The position numbers and the translations under genes were made by a program. This document shows positions 7,209 to 14,842 of a stretch of DNA of 64,000 nucleotides, piece by piece. The DNA comes from CAWDVK01 sp963805715 (GTDB lineage Bacteria > Actinomycetota > Actinomycetes > Streptosporangiales > Streptosporangiaceae). Under the pieces are notes generated by a model, which was given only the letters and a program-made list of their open reading frames with translations, was not told where the DNA came from and searched no databases. Where the stretch lies: contig CAWDVK010000004.1 in assembly GCA_963805715.1 (NCBI GenBank), forward strand, positions 426,345-490,344. The letters are read 5' to 3'. Position 1 is the first letter of the stretch; each line of letters starts with the position of its first letter.

Positions 7209-8312
7209 TCAGGCTGCCGGGGCAGAGACGGGCAGCAGCGTGCCAGCCGGGCAGCCGCAGCTCTGGCGGCGGACGACCCGGGCGGGCAGCACGATGTCGC
7301 GGCCGCGCGGTTCCTCGTGGCTGATCATCGAATACACGGTCTCGAAGGCCGTCACGCCGAGGTCCTGAATCGGCTGGCGGACCGTGGTGAGCGGGGGCCG
7401 CAGATGCCGGGCCACCGGGATGTCGTCGAAGCCCGTCACGGCGACCTGGCCAGGCACGTCGAAGCCGTGCTGGGCGAGGGCATGCAGGACGCCGATCGCC
7501 GACTGGTCGTTGGCGCACATGATGGCGCGCGGCAGCTCGGCCCCGCTGGCGATCAGCCGCTCCATCGCGCTGGCCCCGCCAGCGGCCGAGTAGCGGCCCT
7601 GCCACTGCGGACCCTGCACGAGCACAGCGCCGCTGCTGGCCGCCTCGGCGGCCACGGCCTCGAGCCGCGCCACGTTGTCGGGGCTGTCCCGGTGGCCGGC
7701 CAGGTAGCCGAGCGTCAGGTAGCCGTGATCGGCGATCAGGTGCCTGGCCAGCTCGCGCATCCCGGCCTGGTTGTCGCCGCGCACGTTCACGGTGGTCTCC
7801 GTCGGCGTGCCCGCCAGCGTCACGACCGGGACCTGCCGGGAGAGCTTGCCAAGCTGGTGCGGCTCCAGCACCCGGTCGTGCAGGATGAGGCCGTCGCTCT
7901 TGCGGGCGAGCGCGAAGATCCGCCTGCCCTGGTCATGGTCATTGAGCTCCACCGATCTGACCAGCAGGTCGAATCCGTGCAATTGCGCCACTACCTCCAT
8001 GCCGCGATTGATCATGTCGGGGAACTGCAGGCTCTCGTCCTCGTCAGCGAACATGCTGTCGGTGTCCACCCACTGAGGTCGCCGGACGACTACCCCGATG
8101 ACCTCCTTGAGGCGCGCACTCAGCGCGCGGGCCGCGCCGTCCGGGACGAAGCCAAGCTCGGCGACGGCCTCCAGCACTCGCTCCCTGGTCTCCGGGCGGG
8201 GATTGCGGCGGCCGTTGAGCACCCGGGAGACCGATGCGATCGAGACCCCGGCCACTCGCGCCACGTCGTAGATCGTGGGCGATGCGATCGCCGTCTCGCC
8301 GTTGTCGGTCAC
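7209..8312 (-). CDS. LacI-family transcriptional regulator
   Basis: The 367-residue protein has an N-terminal LacI helix-turn-helix (TIYDVARVAGVSIASVSRVLNGRR near residues 13-36, with hinge helix AARALSARL). A periplasmic-binding-protein-like effector domain follows, with GLILHDR, GDNQAGMRELARHL, CANDQSAIGVLHAL and GFDDIPVARHLRPPLTTVRQP. Such regulators usually sense a sugar and repress uptake or hydrolase genes. The GTG start is supported by the HTH position. Two perfect palindromic operators and a promoter lie upstream, which points to autoregulation. Downstream is a GH3 remnant, so its original target may be lost. Confidence 0.95.
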   Translation of the reverse strand: MTDNGETAIASPTIYDVARVAGVSIASVSRVLNGRRNPRPETRERVLEAVAELGFVPDGAARALSARLKEVIGVVVRRPQWVDTDSMFADEDESLQFPDMINRGMEVVAQLHGFDLLVRSVELNDHDQGRRIFALARKSDGLILHDRVLEPHQLGKLSRQVPVVTLAGTPTETTVNVRGDNQAGMRELARHLIADHGYLTLGYLAGHRDSPDNVARLEAVAAEAASSGAVLVQGPQWQGRYSAAGGASAMERLIASGAELPRAIMCANDQSAIGVLHALAQHGFDVPGQVAVTGFDDIPVARHLRPPLTTVRQPIQDLGVTAFETVYSMISHEEPRGRDIVLPARVVRRQSCGCPAGTLLPVSAPAA

Positions 8313-8348
8313 CGGGTACCTCGGGCCTTCGGTAGGGGACTGCTCGCC

Positions 8349-8362
8349 GGTAAGCGCTTACC
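8349..8362. promoter_or_regulatory. LacI operator O1
   Basis: GGTAAGCGCTTACC is a perfect palindrome with the central CG step typical of LacI-family sites. It lies 37 bases upstream of the LacI gene start, between promoter and coding region. Confidence 0.8.
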
Positions 8363-8414
8363 CAGGCAACCGGCACTGACCTGCGGAAGCTTCTGCATCG
8401 GCTGCCTGGTCGAA

Positions 8415-8430
8415 CGGTAAGCGCTTACCG
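8415..8430. promoter_or_regulatory. LacI operator O2
   Basis: CGGTAAGCGCTTACCG is a 16-bp perfect palindrome sharing the GGTAAGCGCTTACC core with O1. It lies just downstream of the predicted -10 box, over the likely transcription start. Centre-to-centre distance to O1 is 67 bp, suitable for cooperative binding. Confidence 0.8.
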
Positions 8431-8443
8431 GAGGGTTGCGAGG

Positions 8444-8472
8444 ACCATAAGCCCGGCCGATCCGGGGCTCAA
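8444..8472 (-). promoter_or_regulatory. Probable sigma-70-type promoter of the LacI gene
   Basis: Reading the minus strand, TTGAGC (-35, 8472-8467) and TATGGT (-10, 8449-8444) are separated by 17 bases. The O2 operator directly follows, as expected for repression. Confidence 0.5.
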
Positions 8473-8569
8473 GAGTAAACGCCAGGAATGTTACATGACC
8501 GTTACATTCGGGCTAAGGGGCCGGACCGGGCGGATGCCCCAGGCAGCCGGCGCCAGGGCGGGGAGGGCG

Positions 8570-8690
8570 GGCGGGGAGGGATCGAGGCTTGGCGGGGAGG
8601 GATCGAGGCTGGCGGGGAGGGATCGAGGCTGGCGGGGAGGGATCGAGGCTGGCGGGGAGGGATCGAGGCTGGCGGGGAGGGATCGAGGGC
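8570..8690. repeat. Six 20-bp G-rich tandem repeats
   Basis: The unit GGCGGGGAGGGATCGAGGCT occurs five times exactly or almost so, with a diverged sixth copy and one extra T after copy 1. The period is not a multiple of three, so it is not a coding repeat. The plus strand has repeated GGGG and GGG runs and could form G-quadruplexes. It lies between the LacI promoter and the ammonium transporter. Confidence 0.9.
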
Positions 8691-9115
8691 AGGCGAGGAC
8701 AGTCGAGGGCGGGCAGGGAGGGGGCCGATGGCGGGCGGGCGGGGAGGGGCAGAGGGAACGGGGAGAGCAGAGGGAAAGCCGCGCGCCCGGCCTCGCGGCG
8801 CCGCCCGGTCGCGGGGGTGCCGCCCGGTCGCGGAGGTACCGCGGGCCTGCTCCGGCGGCAGCGCTCCCGCGCGGGCACGGGGAGCGCCGTCCGCGGCCTC
8901 GGGCGGCGCCGGCCCGCGAAACAGTTCGTTAACGAAAGCCCCGCCACCGCCTGCTCTTGTGCCGTGCGCGTAACAGCCGGGAAACGTGGCCGAAACGCGC
9001 GCATGGGAGACATGGAACGTACCGATGGACACGAAGCGGTCGGCTGGGGCCGCGCTGGTCGGCGTAGCCCGGCTCCCCCGGCAAGCCCCTTCGCTTCAGC
9101 CTCTGGAGGCGGAGA
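8691..9115. other. Upstream region of the ammonium transporter gene
   Basis: The first 240 bases continue G/A-rich without a convincing gene. The second half holds TTCGTTAACGAA (8925-8936), a perfect palindrome, and the GlnR-like box. The ribosome site GGAGGCGGAGA ends directly at the GTG start. Confidence 0.55.
8970..8996 (+). promoter_or_regulatory. GlnR-type nitrogen box
   Basis: GTAAC, six bases, GAAAC, six bases, GAAAC matches the actinobacterial GlnR pattern gTnAc-n6-GaAAc, with an additional half site in register. It lies 120 bp upstream of amt, a standard GlnR target, so expression is probably induced by nitrogen limitation. Confidence 0.7.
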
Positions 9116-10456
9116 GTGAATCCCTACGCAAGCTGGCTTAGCGCGGGCGATAACTCCTGGCAGATGACGGCGGCAACGCTCGTCGGCCTGATGAGTATCC
9201 CGGCACTCGCTGTGCTCTACGGCGGCATAGTCCAGCGAAAATGGGCGGTCAACACCATGATGATGGTGTTCAGCGCCTTCTGCCTGACGCTCATCGTGTG
9301 GGTCTTGTGGGCTTTCAAGATGGGGTTCGGTACGCCGTGGATCGGCGGCAGCCTCCATCTCCTGGGCAAGCCGCAGACGGTCGTGGGGTCGGGAGGCGAG
9401 CAGGGGCAGGCGAGTATCCCGCTGCTGAACGGGCTGATGCCGAAGTTCCGGTTCCCGGAAGGCTCGCTGGTCTACTTCCAGTTCGTCTTCGCCGCCATCA
9501 CGCCCATCCTGTTCATCGGCAGCGTGGTCGGCCGGATCAAGTTCAAGGTCTGGCTGATCTTCGTGCCGCTCTGGATCACGTTCGCCTACGCGGTCAACGC
9601 GTTCCTGCTGTGGGGCGGCGGCTTCTGGGCCGGCAAGGGCGCGCTGGACTTCAGTGGCGGTTACGTCATCCACCTCGCGGCCGGCGTCTCCGGATTCGTC
9701 GCGGCGGCAATGGTCGGGCCCCGGCTGGCGCGTGACCGCGAGAAGGCCATGCCGAACAACCTGCTGTTCATCGCGGTCGGCGCCGGGATCCTGTGGCTGG
9801 GCTGGAACGGCTTCAACGGCGGTGACCCGTACTTCGCCGGCGCTGACGCGACCGCGGCCGTGGTCAACACCAACCTGGCCACCGCCGTCGCCATGATGAC
9901 CTGGATCATCATGGACATGGGCTTCGGCAAGGACAGGAAGCCCACGTTCCTGGGCGGCGTCAACGGCATGATCTGCGGCCTGGTCGGCATCACGCCGGCG
10001 GCCGGCTACGTCAACGGCGTCGGCGCGATCATCATCGGCGTGTTCACCTCGTCCGTGGTCTGGGTGCTGTTCTCCTACCTGCCGCGGAAGGTCTGGCCGT
10101 TCAACAAGGTCGACGACGCACTCGGCGTGGTGTATACGCACGGTTTCGCCGGCCTGTTCGGCGGCCTCCTGGTCGGCTTGCTGGCCGATCCGAAGATGAT
10201 CATCTACCTCGGCATCGGGAAGTCGCCCGCTGTCACCACCGCCGGCCTGTTCTACGGTCACCCGAGGCAGCTGCTGATCCAGGCGGGCGCGGCCGGCACG
10301 GTGATTGTCTGGGACGGGCTGGTGACCTACCTCATCCTGCGGGTCATCAAGTTCTTCACCCCGCTGCGGATGTCGGACGCCGAGCTGCAGGCGGGCGACA
10401 TCATGGTGCACGGCGAGGTCGCCTACCCGATGGAGGAGCCGGAAGCTCGAGCCTGA
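9116..10456 (+). CDS. amt: Ammonium transporter (Amt family)
   Basis: The 446-residue polytopic membrane protein carries ammonium into the cell. It has about eleven transmembrane helices. The pore histidines are visible in YVIHLAAG and VYTHGFAGLFGG, and the Amt signature region includes GAGILWLGWNGFNGG. The GTG start is preceded by GGAGGCGGAGA. It is alone: no glnK or glnD follows, unlike the usual amtB operon. A GlnR-type box lies upstream. The C terminus ends YPMEEPEARA, while the +1 frame continues for 24 more codons beyond the stop with a His6 run, suggesting a late frameshift. Confidence 0.95.
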   Translation: MNPYASWLSAGDNSWQMTAATLVGLMSIPALAVLYGGIVQRKWAVNTMMMVFSAFCLTLIVWVLWAFKMGFGTPWIGGSLHLLGKPQTVVGSGGEQGQASIPLLNGLMPKFRFPEGSLVYFQFVFAAITPILFIGSVVGRIKFKVWLIFVPLWITFAYAVNAFLLWGGGFWAGKGALDFSGGYVIHLAAGVSGFVAAAMVGPRLARDREKAMPNNLLFIAVGAGILWLGWNGFNGGDPYFAGADATAAVVNTNLATAVAMMTWIIMDMGFGKDRKPTFLGGVNGMICGLVGITPAAGYVNGVGAIIIGVFTSSVVWVLFSYLPRKVWPFNKVDDALGVVYTHGFAGLFGGLLVGLLADPKMIIYLGIGKSPAVTTAGLFYGHPRQLLIQAGAAGTVIVWDGLVTYLILRVIKFFTPLRMSDAELQAGDIMVHGEVAYPMEEPEARA

Positions 10457-10535
10457 CTTCGGTGACATTCCCGGTGAGCCGGTTCCCGAGCATCATCATC
10501 ACCATCACGACAAGGTGCTGACGGAGGAGCATTAG
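10440..10535 (+). other. His-rich tail in the +1 frame after amt
   Basis: The frame shifted by one relative to amt reads DFGDIPGEPVPE, six His codons (10491-10508) and DKVLTEEH before TAG at 10533. Acidic, Pro- and His-rich tails occur on some actinobacterial Amt proteins. A single base change upstream would fuse it to the transporter. Confidence 0.4.
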
Positions 10536-10632
10536 CCAGCTAAGTCCAGCTCGGGACCAGGCCGGGGCACCCGCGGTTCGATCGGCCACCGCGGATGTCC
10601 CGGCCACCCGGCTGCCCGGCTGCGCCGCAGCT

Positions 10633-10740
10633 TCAGGAGGCGGCAGCTGTCGGCACGGGCTCGGCGAAGGACCGCACGTCGGCGTCGACGCCGGCGGCGG
10701 ACAGCGCGGCCGCGACCTGAGCGGCGGCGGATGATCTCAC
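10633..10740 (-). pseudogene. N-terminal remnant of a YbaK/EbsC-like aminoacyl-tRNA deacylase
   Basis: A 35-codon frame from GTG reads SSAAAQVAAALSAAGVDADV, then RSFAEPVPTAAAS and a stop. This resembles the first helix-strand of YbaK/EbsC proteins, where an FxEPxxTAAxAA motif leads into the deacylase core. The remaining 120 or so residues are missing. The match is short and from memory. Confidence 0.35.
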
Positions 10741-10814
10741 CCGGTGACCCTACCGTCGGCCGCCCGGGCCAGCCGGCTGATTTTCCGCGCGCCGCCCGGC
10801 CCGGCGCCGGGCCG

Positions 10815-11336
10815 TCAGCGCGGACCGGATCCCGGCTGGCCGATCCGGCGCAGCAGGTAGGCCGAGAAATAGCTCCCGTACCTGCGCTGCAGCTCCGGGA
10901 GCTGCCAGTCGCGGCCGCCGATCGTGCCGCGGCAGGAGGCGGCCTGGCACCGGCACTGCATCTCGCCGTCGTAGTCGTCGAACAGCGCGTAATCCGTGGT
11001 CAGCTCCTCGCCTGCGAGCACGTCGCGCATGGCGACGAGCACCGTGTTGCCCGCGAAGCCCACGTTCGGCTCGCAGCGGTGGTTGATGAAGAGCATGACT
11101 GGCTCGTACTCTGCCTCGTCCAGCGCCACCAGGTGAAAGCCGTCAGCGATCTGGATATCGGAGTTCTGCAGCGGCTCGGGCAGGGCGCGCAGGGTCGCCG
11201 TGTCGACGATGTGGCCGCCCTTGATCGCGACGATCTCGTCTTTCGCGATGGGCTCGACGGCGGCCAGCCCGCGGCCCTCGATCGCGCTCGGCCCTCCCTT
11301 GCGGGCCTTCGGCGAGATATAGCTGGAAGCGAGCAC
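10815..11336 (-). CDS. SET domain-containing protein
   Basis: The 173-residue protein has a SET methyltransferase core: GRGLAAVEPIAKDEIVAIKGG, then INHRCEPNVGF (the NHxC/S pseudoknot element), LAGEELTTDYALFDDY, and a post-SET-like CRCQAASCRG with three Cys that could bind zinc. Bacterial SET proteins of this size transfer methyl groups to lysines of unknown targets. I chose GTG at 11336 because GGAGGAAAGG lies seven bases upstream; the longer frame has no good site. It stands alone downstream of the convergent amt. Confidence 0.85.
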   Translation of the reverse strand: MLASSYISPKARKGGPSAIEGRGLAAVEPIAKDEIVAIKGGHIVDTATLRALPEPLQNSDIQIADGFHLVALDEAEYEPVMLFINHRCEPNVGFAGNTVLVAMRDVLAGEELTTDYALFDDYDGEMQCRCQAASCRGTIGGRDWQLPELQRRYGSYFSAYLLRRIGQPGSGPR

Positions 11337-11485
11337 GGCGCTGCCTTTCCTCCGGCCGGCACACCGAGGCGCCGGCAAGCCGACCTAGCGAGTCCGCCAG
11401 CCCCGCGGGCGCGGCGGCACGGGCCGGCGGGCACCGGACGGGACCTGACGGCTGCCCCGGCCGTGAGCTGGCGGCGGCCGCCTCC

Positions 11486-13126
11486 TCAGTGACCCCGGAA
11501 CGCCTCCTCCAGCCACCAGGCGCCCCGCTCGGACGTGACCTTGGCGTCGATCAGCAGCGGCGCCGTCCGCGGCCCGGCTAGCCAGTCGCGCACCGGCCCG
11601 AGGTCAGCGGCGCTGCGCACGGTGATCCCGGTGCAGCCGAACCCGCGGCCGATCGCGGCCAGGTCGGCCGGCGGGAACCGGACGGTGTCCAGCGGGTAGC
11701 CGTCCGGCCCGAAGTGATGGACCTCGGCGCCGTAGGCCTCGTCGTCGTAGACCACGATCAGCAGGGGCAGGCCGAGCCGGACGGCCGTCTCCAGCTCGCT
11801 GATGCCCATCAGCGCCCCGCCGTCGCCCAGCGCGGCGACCGTCAGCCGGTCCGGCCGGGCGATCGCCGAGCCGATCGCCGAGGCCAGCCCGAGGCCGATG
11901 GACTGGAACCCCTGCGTGAAGCAGAATCCGTCGCAGTCGGGGACCGACAGGTACATGCTCGGGTAGCCCATGAAGTTGCCGGAATCGACGGCCACGGTCC
12001 GCTCGGCGGGCAGCAGGTCATCGAGGGCGATCGTCACGGTCCTCGGGTCGATCCGCCCGTCCGCGCTGTCATCCTCGTAGGGCACATCCCGCCAGCGGAT
12101 CTGGCTGGCCAGCCGGGCGGCCAGTTCCGCCGAGCGATAGCCCGGCGCGGCACCAGGACCGAGCGCGGCCAGGGCCGCGCGCGCCGTCCTGGCGACGTCC
12201 CCGACGACGCCGAGGCCGACCTTGCGGTGCCCGCCGATCGCTGACTGGTCGTCGTCCACCTGCGCGACGACGGCGTCCGGTCCGATCAGGGTGCCGTGCC
12301 GCAGCGTCCACATGTTGAGCGAGCAGCCCCAGCCGACGACCAGATCGGCCCTGCTGATCAGCTCCGCGGCCAGCGGGGAGGCGAAGCCGCCGCTGACGTC
12401 GAGATCCCACGGGCTGCCGCGGAACAGTCCCTTGGCGGCGGCCGAGGTGGCGAGCAGCGCACCGCAGGCGCCGGCCAGCGCCTCCAGGTCCGCCCGGGCG
12501 GCTGAGGTCCGCGCCCCGCGGCCCGCGATGAACACCGGCCGGCTCGCCTGCCGCAGCGCCTGCGCCAGCGCGGCCACCCGGCGCTGCTCAGGCACCGCCG
12601 CCGGGGGCGGCTGACCCCGGCGCACGCCCGGCCAGGTGCACTCGCCGGCCTGCACGTCCAGCGGCAGGGCCAGGATGACGGTGCGCCGCTGCCGCGCGGC
12701 CGTCAGGTAGGCCCGGACCGTGTCGTCGACGGCCAGGCCGGGGGAGTGCAGCCGGGCCGACACCGCGCCGATCGCCGCGGCAATGGCCGCCACGTCGATC
12801 CGGAAGCTGGACCGGACCGCGACCGCGCTGACGTCCGCGGCCAGCACCAGCAGCGGCGTGCGGCTCTTGGCCGCCTCGGTCAGCGCGGTCAGCGCGTTGG
12901 TCAGGCCAGGTCCCTGGTGCAGGGACAGCACGCCCGGCCGTCCGCTGATCCGCGCCCACCCGTCGGCCATGCTGGCGGCGCCGCACTCATGCCGGGCGGC
13001 GATGAACCGGGCGCCGCGCGCCCGCAGCGCGTTGGTGACGTGGAAATTGCCGCTGCCCACGACCCCGAAGACGGTGTCCGCGCCCAGGTCGGCCAGCGCA
13101 GCGGCGACGGCCTCGGTGACCTGCAT
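11486..13126 (-). CDS. Thiamine diphosphate-dependent enzyme (acetolactate synthase/benzoylformate decarboxylase-like)
   Basis: The 546-residue protein has the three-domain ThDP fold. The N-terminal Pyr domain carries the cofactor-activating Glu in RHECGAASMADGWARISG, near residue 50. The middle domain includes PVFIAGRGA. The C-terminal PP domain has GDGGALMGISELETA and ends its metal motif with VYDDEAYG, so Asp takes the place of the usual Asn. The ATG overlaps the stop of the cyclase gene (TGATG), giving coupled translation. With a cyclase-type hydrolase as partner, decarboxylation of an arylglyoxylate such as isatinate is possible, but that is inference. Confidence 0.85.
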   Translation of the reverse strand: MQVTEAVAAALADLGADTVFGVVGSGNFHVTNALRARGARFIAARHECGAASMADGWARISGRPGVLSLHQGPGLTNALTALTEAAKSRTPLLVLAADVSAVAVRSSFRIDVAAIAAAIGAVSARLHSPGLAVDDTVRAYLTAARQRRTVILALPLDVQAGECTWPGVRRGQPPPAAVPEQRRVAALAQALRQASRPVFIAGRGARTSAARADLEALAGACGALLATSAAAKGLFRGSPWDLDVSGGFASPLAAELISRADLVVGWGCSLNMWTLRHGTLIGPDAVVAQVDDDQSAIGGHRKVGLGVVGDVARTARAALAALGPGAAPGYRSAELAARLASQIRWRDVPYEDDSADGRIDPRTVTIALDDLLPAERTVAVDSGNFMGYPSMYLSVPDCDGFCFTQGFQSIGLGLASAIGSAIARPDRLTVAALGDGGALMGISELETAVRLGLPLLIVVYDDEAYGAEVHHFGPDGYPLDTVRFPPADLAAIGRGFGCTGITVRSAADLGPVRDWLAGPRTAPLLIDAKVTSERGAWWLEEAFRGH

Positions 13127-13902
13127 CAGGGGCGCTCCACCAGCGCGAGGACGCGCGCCGGGCTGCCGGAACCGCCCGTGATCGGCAGCGGGCCCGCGAC
13201 CACCACGGCGCCGGTCGGCGGCAGGGCGCCCAGGTTCTGCAGCTGGGTGAGGCCGTACTTGCCGGCCCCGAGCATGGCGGAGTGGCAGGGGAAGGGCGGA
13301 TCGAACGAATGCGCGGCGCCCGCGTCCGTGCCGACGGTCTCCACGCCGATCCCGATGACCGGCGCCTCGCTGGCCAGCCACTGCGCGCAGCGCACCGAGA
13401 CACCCGGCGTATGCGGACCGGTCTCATTGGCGTTCAGGAAGTCCTGCTGGCTGGCCGACCTGGCGTCCCAGCCGGTCCGGTAGAGCAGCCAGCCGCCGTC
13501 GGGCAGCGGCTCGTGCTCGGCCTCCCACTGCCGGACATGCCCGACCTCGAGCAGGAAGTCGGGATCGGCCGCGGCCTCGGCGCTGAAGTCGAGCACCACC
13601 GCCGGGGCGATCAGTCGGCTGGCGGGCACCTGCGCGATGTCCTGGCCGTCCCGCCCGGTGATCCAGTGCACCGGCGCGTCAAAGTGCGTGCCGGCGTGCT
13701 CGCCGGTGGTGATGTCGTTCCAGTACCAGGCCGGGCCGCGATCGTCGTAGCGGCTGATCTCGTGCAGCGCGAACGAAACCGTGTTCCCGAACGGCTCGGG
13801 CAGCCTGATCACGGGCGTGGACGACTCCAGCGGCGCGGTCAGGTCGATGATCTCGACGGCGGCCGATGCAAGCGCGGCCAGCAGCTGGTCAAGAACGGGC
13901 AT
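13126..13902 (-). CDS. Cyclase-family (PF04199) metal-dependent hydrolase
   Basis: The 258-residue protein carries the family's metal motif as GEHAGTHFDAPVHW near residues 78-91, preceded by EIIDLTAPLESSTPVI. The C-terminal part includes IGIGVETVGTDAG and FPCHSAMLGAGKYGLTQL, the typical second-shell region. Characterised relatives are bacterial kynurenine formamidase and isatin hydrolase. The ATG at 13902 has GGAG upstream. It is the first gene of a two-gene operon with the ThDP enzyme. The 128-bp gap to the divergent hydrolase gene should hold both promoters. Confidence 0.88.
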   Translation of the reverse strand: MPVLDQLLAALASAAVEIIDLTAPLESSTPVIRLPEPFGNTVSFALHEISRYDDRGPAWYWNDITTGEHAGTHFDAPVHWITGRDGQDIAQVPASRLIAPAVVLDFSAEAAADPDFLLEVGHVRQWEAEHEPLPDGGWLLYRTGWDARSASQQDFLNANETGPHTPGVSVRCAQWLASEAPVIGIGVETVGTDAGAAHSFDPPFPCHSAMLGAGKYGLTQLQNLGALPPTGAVVVAGPLPITGGSGSPARVLALVERP

Positions 13903-14030
13903 GGAGCGGCTCCGGGGGATGGAAGCGGACAGGCGCGGCAGGGCACCAGCCTGCCGCAGCCGGGCTGGCCAGGGAAGGCCTGCCCGGCCTGCGGGCACGG
14001 GCAGGATCGGCGGTCAAGCAGAATAGGGGC

Positions 14031-14807
14031 ATGACCAAGCCAGTTATCCAGGCCCGGACCCTCGTGACCGAGGATGGCGTCCCGATTGATGTCGTTCACC
14101 TGCCCGGCGACAGCGACCTGGCGATCGTGCTCGCGCATGGGTTCACCCAGAACTGGCAGCGCCCCTGGGTCTGGCGGGCGGCCACCCAGCTGAACGGCGT
14201 GGCCGGGGTCGTCGCCTTCGATTTCCGCGGGCATGGCCGCTCAGGCGGGACGTCGACGGTCGGCGACCGGGAGATCAGCGACGTGGAGGTGGCCGTCGCC
14301 TACGCGCGCGAGCTCGGGTACGCGCGGGTGGCCACGGTCGGCTTCTCGATGGGGGCCTCGATCGTGCTCCGGCACGCGGCCCTGATCGGCGGCGTCGATG
14401 CCGTCGTCTCGATCAGCGGCCCTGGCCGGTGGTATTACCGGGGCACCAAGGCCATGCGCCGGGTGCACTGGGCGGTCGAGCACAAGGCGGGCCGGCTGGT
14501 GTCCCGGCACCTCCTGAAGACCCGGATCAGCGGCGGCCGGTGGGACCCGGTGCCGCTGCCGCCGGCCGACGCGGCTGCCCGGATCTCGCCGGTGCCCCTG
14601 CTCATCGTGCACGGGGATCAGGACCTGTTCTTCCCGGTCGACCATGCTGAGCAGATCTTCGCGGCAGCCCGCGAGCCGAAGGAGCTGTGGATCGTGCCTG
14701 GCTTCGGCCACGCGGAAACCGCCACCCGCCCGGCCCTGCTCGACCGGATCGCCGGCTGGCTCACCGCCAGGACCTCGGTCACCGCCAGCCCCAACGCCGT
14801 GGCCTGA
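14031..14807 (+). CDS. Alpha/beta hydrolase
   Basis: The 258-residue protein has a complete catalytic triad: Ser in GFSMGAS near residue 106, Asp in HGDQDLFFP and His in GFGHAE. The oxyanion region is HGFTQNWQRPW, and DFRGHGRSGG is typical of the fold. The start ATG 14031 follows GGGG. It diverges from the cyclase/ThDP pair and could hydrolyse a related ester or amide, but nothing in the sequence fixes a substrate. The protein lacks a signal peptide and should be cytosolic. Confidence 0.88.
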   Translation: MTKPVIQARTLVTEDGVPIDVVHLPGDSDLAIVLAHGFTQNWQRPWVWRAATQLNGVAGVVAFDFRGHGRSGGTSTVGDREISDVEVAVAYARELGYARVATVGFSMGASIVLRHAALIGGVDAVVSISGPGRWYYRGTKAMRRVHWAVEHKAGRLVSRHLLKTRISGGRWDPVPLPPADAAARISPVPLLIVHGDQDLFFPVDHAEQIFAAAREPKELWIVPGFGHAETATRPALLDRIAGWLTARTSVTASPNAVA

Positions 14808-14842
14808 GCCCGGCCGCGTGCCGCCCGCATCCGGCGCCGGGG

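Noticed and set aside
5077..7605. 842-codon minus-strand frame opposite the enolase gene
   Set aside because: Antisense to a clearly conserved enolase, VOC gene and LacI region; residue composition is Arg/Ala/Gly shadow sequence with no domain.
8570..8690. Repeat array as a CRISPR
   Set aside because: The 20-bp units abut directly with no spacers and no cas genes are nearby.
8513..10468. 651-codon minus-strand frame opposite amt
   Set aside because: Covers the tandem repeat and the antisense of a conserved transporter; no start signal or domain.
10491..10508. His6 codons as a cloning-vector tag
   Set aside because: The flanking sequence is native-looking and continues with DKVLTEEH; it does not match a usual vector junction and lies outside the annotated frame.
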